NCBI GenBank assembly: GCA_013202185.1
Contig: JABMSA010000824.1
Coordinates: 1 to 8,383, forward strand
Direction: 5' to 3'
From: Planctomycetota bacterium
GTDB taxonomy: Bacteria > Planctomycetota > PUPC01 > JABMSA01
Length of the DNA: 8,383 nucleotides
Shown: positions 6,783 to 8,383 of the stretch, piece by piece
Layout: each line of letters starts with the position of its first letter
Position numbering within the stretch: the stretch's first letter is position 1
Notes under the pieces: model-generated
The model's database searches: none
Told to the model about the DNA's origin: nothing
What the model saw: the letters and a program-made list of their open reading frames with translations, nothing else
Translations under genes and position numbers: made by a program

Positions 6783-6788
6783 GGACAG
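6777..6788 (+). repeat. Left arm of 12-bp inverted repeat
   Basis: AACTAGGGACAG is the exact reverse complement of CTGTCCCTAGTT at 7936-7947. It contains the last codon and stop (AAC TAG) of the hydrolase gene. The arms are about 1.15 kb apart and bracket the lower-GC segment with two minus-strand genes, so they may be termini of an inserted element. No transposase or target duplication is seen. Confidence 0.7.
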
Positions 6789-7045
6789 TTGGCCTGTTTA
6801 AGAACCCCGATCACAGTCCGAACAGAGGCTGACTGCACAATCCTTGCCGCTCTTACCGCAATCCCATGCCACCACCGCCCGCGCACGTCCCAGTGGCGAG
6901 CCACGTTGCTGGAGCTGTCCATTTGGCAATTGTCTTCCTTATTGTAGCGGCATCTACGACAATCCAATGAGCGCTTCGCACCTCGACGGAGGCTTTTTCA
7001 ACAGCTCCACCATCTCTGGCTTTCCAGGTGTACGTTGACAACTGC
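6783..7045. other. Intergenic stretch, possible element remnant
   Basis: The 263 bp between the hydrolase stop and the converging minus-strand gene hold no convincing gene. Short frames on the minus strand are rich in Arg, Trp and Cys with no family motif. No intrinsic terminator with a stem and T-run is visible for either converging transcript. Composition shifts here away from the GC-rich operon. Confidence 0.45.
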
Positions 7046-7687
7046 CTATTTGCCAAGTGATGCTCCGAACATGCCTGCGTACGCCCTGATGATCTGCAGG
7101 AAGATTCGCAACGGTAGCGAAGCATTCTCGATGGCTTTGTCAAAGGGGGACACGGTTGTCCTGGCGGCGTCGATAATCTGGCGCAAGAGGTCAACGTTTT
7201 CATTTCGTTCAATTTCCTCGTCGAGTGCAGCAAGTTTCTTCTCTATGCTAGAAAGTTCAGAAATGCTTGAAAGAAGACCTGACTCCTTCTTCAAATGTTC
7301 AAGTATTCTTTTCATGTGGCGTTCATATTGGTCCTTCAAGAAAAGAGACATACTTGCCTTTCTGACAAGCAATTCCATTTCCTTCCTTTTAGTCTCGAGA
7401 TCGGTGATCTGGGTAGCCGTGTGACTGCGCGCATCCTCAAGCTTTTTGGTTTCAGATGAGACGTCACTAAGTTTCTGGAGAGACTCTACCTCAAGGTACT
7501 GAATGTCTGACATAGTCAAGGCGGGGCGCAGCAAAGAAAGCAGGCCGAGGACAGAGGCAATTGCTCCTACGATCCCAGCGCCTGCAAGATAGGTCTGCTG
7601 CTCAAGAAGTCCTGTCCACATCAGGATTGCGCCAACAAGCAAATACAGAAGGCATAATGGCAACAAGATAACGATGGTCCTTTTCAT
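7046..7687 (-). CDS. Two-TM coiled-coil membrane protein, unknown function
   Basis: The 213-aa product is not recognised. Two hydrophobic segments (about 5-27 and 33-54) form a short hairpin near the N-terminus. A long, charged, heptad-like helical region follows (about 62-165, e.g. SSETKKLEDARS, TDLETKRKEMELLVRK, SSIEKKLAALDEEIERNE), then an amphipathic C-terminal helix (LPLRIFLQIIRAYAGMF, 191-207). The expected topology is a membrane anchor with a cytosolic or periplasmic coiled-coil stalk. ATG 7687 has a good ribosome site, AAGGA at 7698-7694 with 6 nt spacing, and overlaps the stop of the upstream small gene by ATGA. Codon use is much less GC-rich than in the operon to the left, consistent with acquired DNA. 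It might be a scaffold, a sensor or an effector of the neighbouring GHKL protein; nothing in the sequence decides. Confidence 0.75.
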   Translation of the reverse strand: MKRTIVILLPLCLLYLLVGAILMWTGLLEQQTYLAGAGIVGAIASVLGLLSLLRPALTMSDIQYLEVESLQKLSDVSSETKKLEDARSHTATQITDLETKRKEMELLVRKASMSLFLKDQYERHMKRILEHLKKESGLLSSISELSSIEKKLAALDEEIERNENVDLLRQIIDAARTTVSPFDKAIENASLPLRIFLQIIRAYAGMFGASLGK

Positions 7688-7881
7688 GGTGTGTCCTTAC
7701 TTCCTTTTGGGAGATAGCTATGTATCACATCGTTTCTGGGTAGCAATTTCGAAACAACTGAGGACAGCAAACCGGCCGCTACGTAAAGTTTTGCATTCGC
7801 CTGAGAATACGTAGCCGTCGCGCTGTTGACAAGCCTCCATACATACGCGAAACGGAAATCAGTTAGGTCGATAACAAACAA
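7684..7881 (-). CDS. Small protein of unknown function, possibly N-terminally truncated
   Basis: This 65-aa frame (LTDFRFAYVWRLVNS... ending LPKGSKDTP) has no family I recognise and no internal ATG. The TTG at 7881 is the only plausible start and has only a weak upstream AGG. The open frame continues to a stop at 7929-7927 through repeat-like sequence, so it may be the tail of a gene cut by the inverted-repeat boundary. The main support is its TGA, which overlaps the ATG of the coiled-coil gene by 4 nt, a coupling typical of real operons. It could instead simply be the leader region of that gene. Confidence 0.4.
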   Translation of the reverse strand: MFVIDLTDFRFAYVWRLVNSATATYSQANAKLYVAAGLLSSVVSKLLPRNDVIHSYLPKGSKDTP

Positions 7882-7935
7882 CCTACGGCAATCCGACAGG
7901 CGGCTCGGATCCTGGCGGTGGGTTTTTCACCCCCC

Positions 7936-7947
7936 CTGTCCCTAGTT
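7936..7947 (-). repeat. Right arm of 12-bp inverted repeat
   Basis: CTGTCCCTAGTT matches the reverse complement of 6777-6788 with no mismatch. It is preceded by a run of C and leads directly into a short tandem repeat. Confidence 0.7.
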
Positions 7948-7964
7948 TCCTTAGTTTCCTAGTT
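7941..7964. repeat. Short imperfect tandem repeat
   Basis: CCTAGTTT, CCTTAGTTT and CCTAGTT follow one another, then a degenerate CGATTTCCTA. The first unit overlaps the right arm of the 12-bp inverted repeat. This looks like repeat-end duplication or slippage. Confidence 0.65.
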
Positions 7965-8020
7965 CGATTTCCTAACAAAGGTTCTAAAACCAGCGGCCCG
8001 GTGACTGCTCGTTCCATCAA

Positions 8021-8383
8021 TCAGTGGCACGGTACTTCAAACGTGAATTTATTGTATGCAACGGTTTTTGATTTGTCGTAGTTGTAGCACTCATACCGCA
8101 CGTCAAAGCCATTCGCTTCGGCAACGGTTTTCCCTATGTACAGGCCTAGACCTGATCCGCTGGATGCGAATTCCTCAACGCCCGGGCCCCGGACTCCCCT
8201 TTTGAAAATCTCAATACGCATGTCTTCTGGGACAGGTACACCACGAGATATTACAGAAACAATTACTGATCTCGCATTCACACCAGCCCTGGCGGGCTGG
8301 TCGTCGACGCTGACAGCAATGTCTTCTTCTTCGAATGAGTATTTGACAGCGTTGTCAATGAGGATCAGAGGTATCATGTCGAA
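8021..8383 (-). CDS. GHKL/HATPase_c domain protein (histidine-kinase type), C-terminal part, cut by window edge
   Basis: The last 120 residues of a longer protein are visible; the frame is open to the right edge, so ATG 8377 inside the conserved N-box is not the real start. Motifs in order are the N-box LILIDNAVKYS (6-16 of the visible part), a G1-like segment VISRGVPVPED (44-54), an F-box EIFKRGVRG (58-66), and the G2 box GSGLGLYI (76-83). The usual Asp of the G1 DxGxG motif is Ser here. Variants of this kind are seen in some sensor kinases, so loss of ATP binding is not certain. Sensor, DHp and phosphoacceptor regions lie outside the window, so it could be a two-component kinase or another GHKL ATPase. 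The two minus-strand genes downstream lie past a repeat, and co-transcription is uncertain. Confidence 0.85.
   Translation of the reverse strand, partial: FDMIPLILIDNAVKYSFEEEDIAVSVDDQPARAGVNARSVIVSVISRGVPVPEDMRIEIFKRGVRGPGVEEFASSGSGLGLYIGKTVAEANGFDVRYECYNYDKSKTVAYNKFTFEVPCH

Noticed and set aside
6779..6967. 62-aa minus-strand ORF downstream of the hydrolase
   Set aside because: No ribosome site or motif, Arg/Trp/Cys-rich, and ends inside the inverted-repeat arm; looks non-coding.
7920..7932. Small GGGT/ACCC hairpin as a terminator
   Set aside because: Stem of only four pairs and no T-run in the right place on either strand.

Overview
This window looks like chromosomal DNA from a Gram-negative, probably uncultured bacterium. 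It carries an MEP-pathway gene next to an intramembrane site-2 protease, a widespread bacterial gene order. Codons in the central genes strongly favour G or C in the third position. Phylum cannot be fixed by eye; a planctomycete/PVC-like, deltaproteobacterial or candidate-phylum origin would fit, but this is a guess.

Layout: (1) 1-559 has no convincing gene. It holds short repeats, namely a perfect 21-bp palindrome running into a 15-bp tandem repeat, and two adjacent RNA-type hairpins, followed by a good sigma70-type promoter with an extended -10. (2) 635-3737 encodes Dxr (1-deoxy-D-xylulose 5-phosphate reductoisomerase) and an enlarged RseP-type zinc metalloprotease with about four PDZ-like domains instead of the usual one or two. 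(3) 3748-6782 is a tightly packed plus-strand run starting 10 bp after rseP: a thiamine-diphosphate 2-oxoacid dehydrogenase E1 alpha and E1 beta pair, a free-standing acyl carrier protein, and an alpha/beta-hydrolase-fold protein resembling the exosortase A system-associated 'hydrolase 2' group. Its nucleophile position is Gly rather than Ser. Start/stop overlaps (TGATG, ATGA) point to coupled translation. (4) From 6777 to the right edge the DNA changes character, with lower GC and different codon use. A 12-bp inverted repeat (6777-6788 and 7936-7947) brackets a segment holding two overlapping minus-strand genes, one a small unknown protein and one a two-TM coiled-coil protein. Beyond it lies the C-terminal part of a GHKL (histidine-kinase-type) ATPase running off the right edge.

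Most interesting reading: E1 alpha, E1 beta, ACP and the degenerate hydrolase form a compact set with no lipoyl E2 or E3 gene. One inference is that E1 decarboxylates a 2-oxoacid or ketol donor and the C2 or acyl unit ends up on the ACP phosphopantetheine rather than on CoA, with the hydrolase-fold protein as a non-hydrolytic partner. This is a hypothesis from gene content; an E2/E3 could be encoded elsewhere. The right-hand segment looks like an accessory insertion whose repeat supplies the stop codon of the last operon gene.
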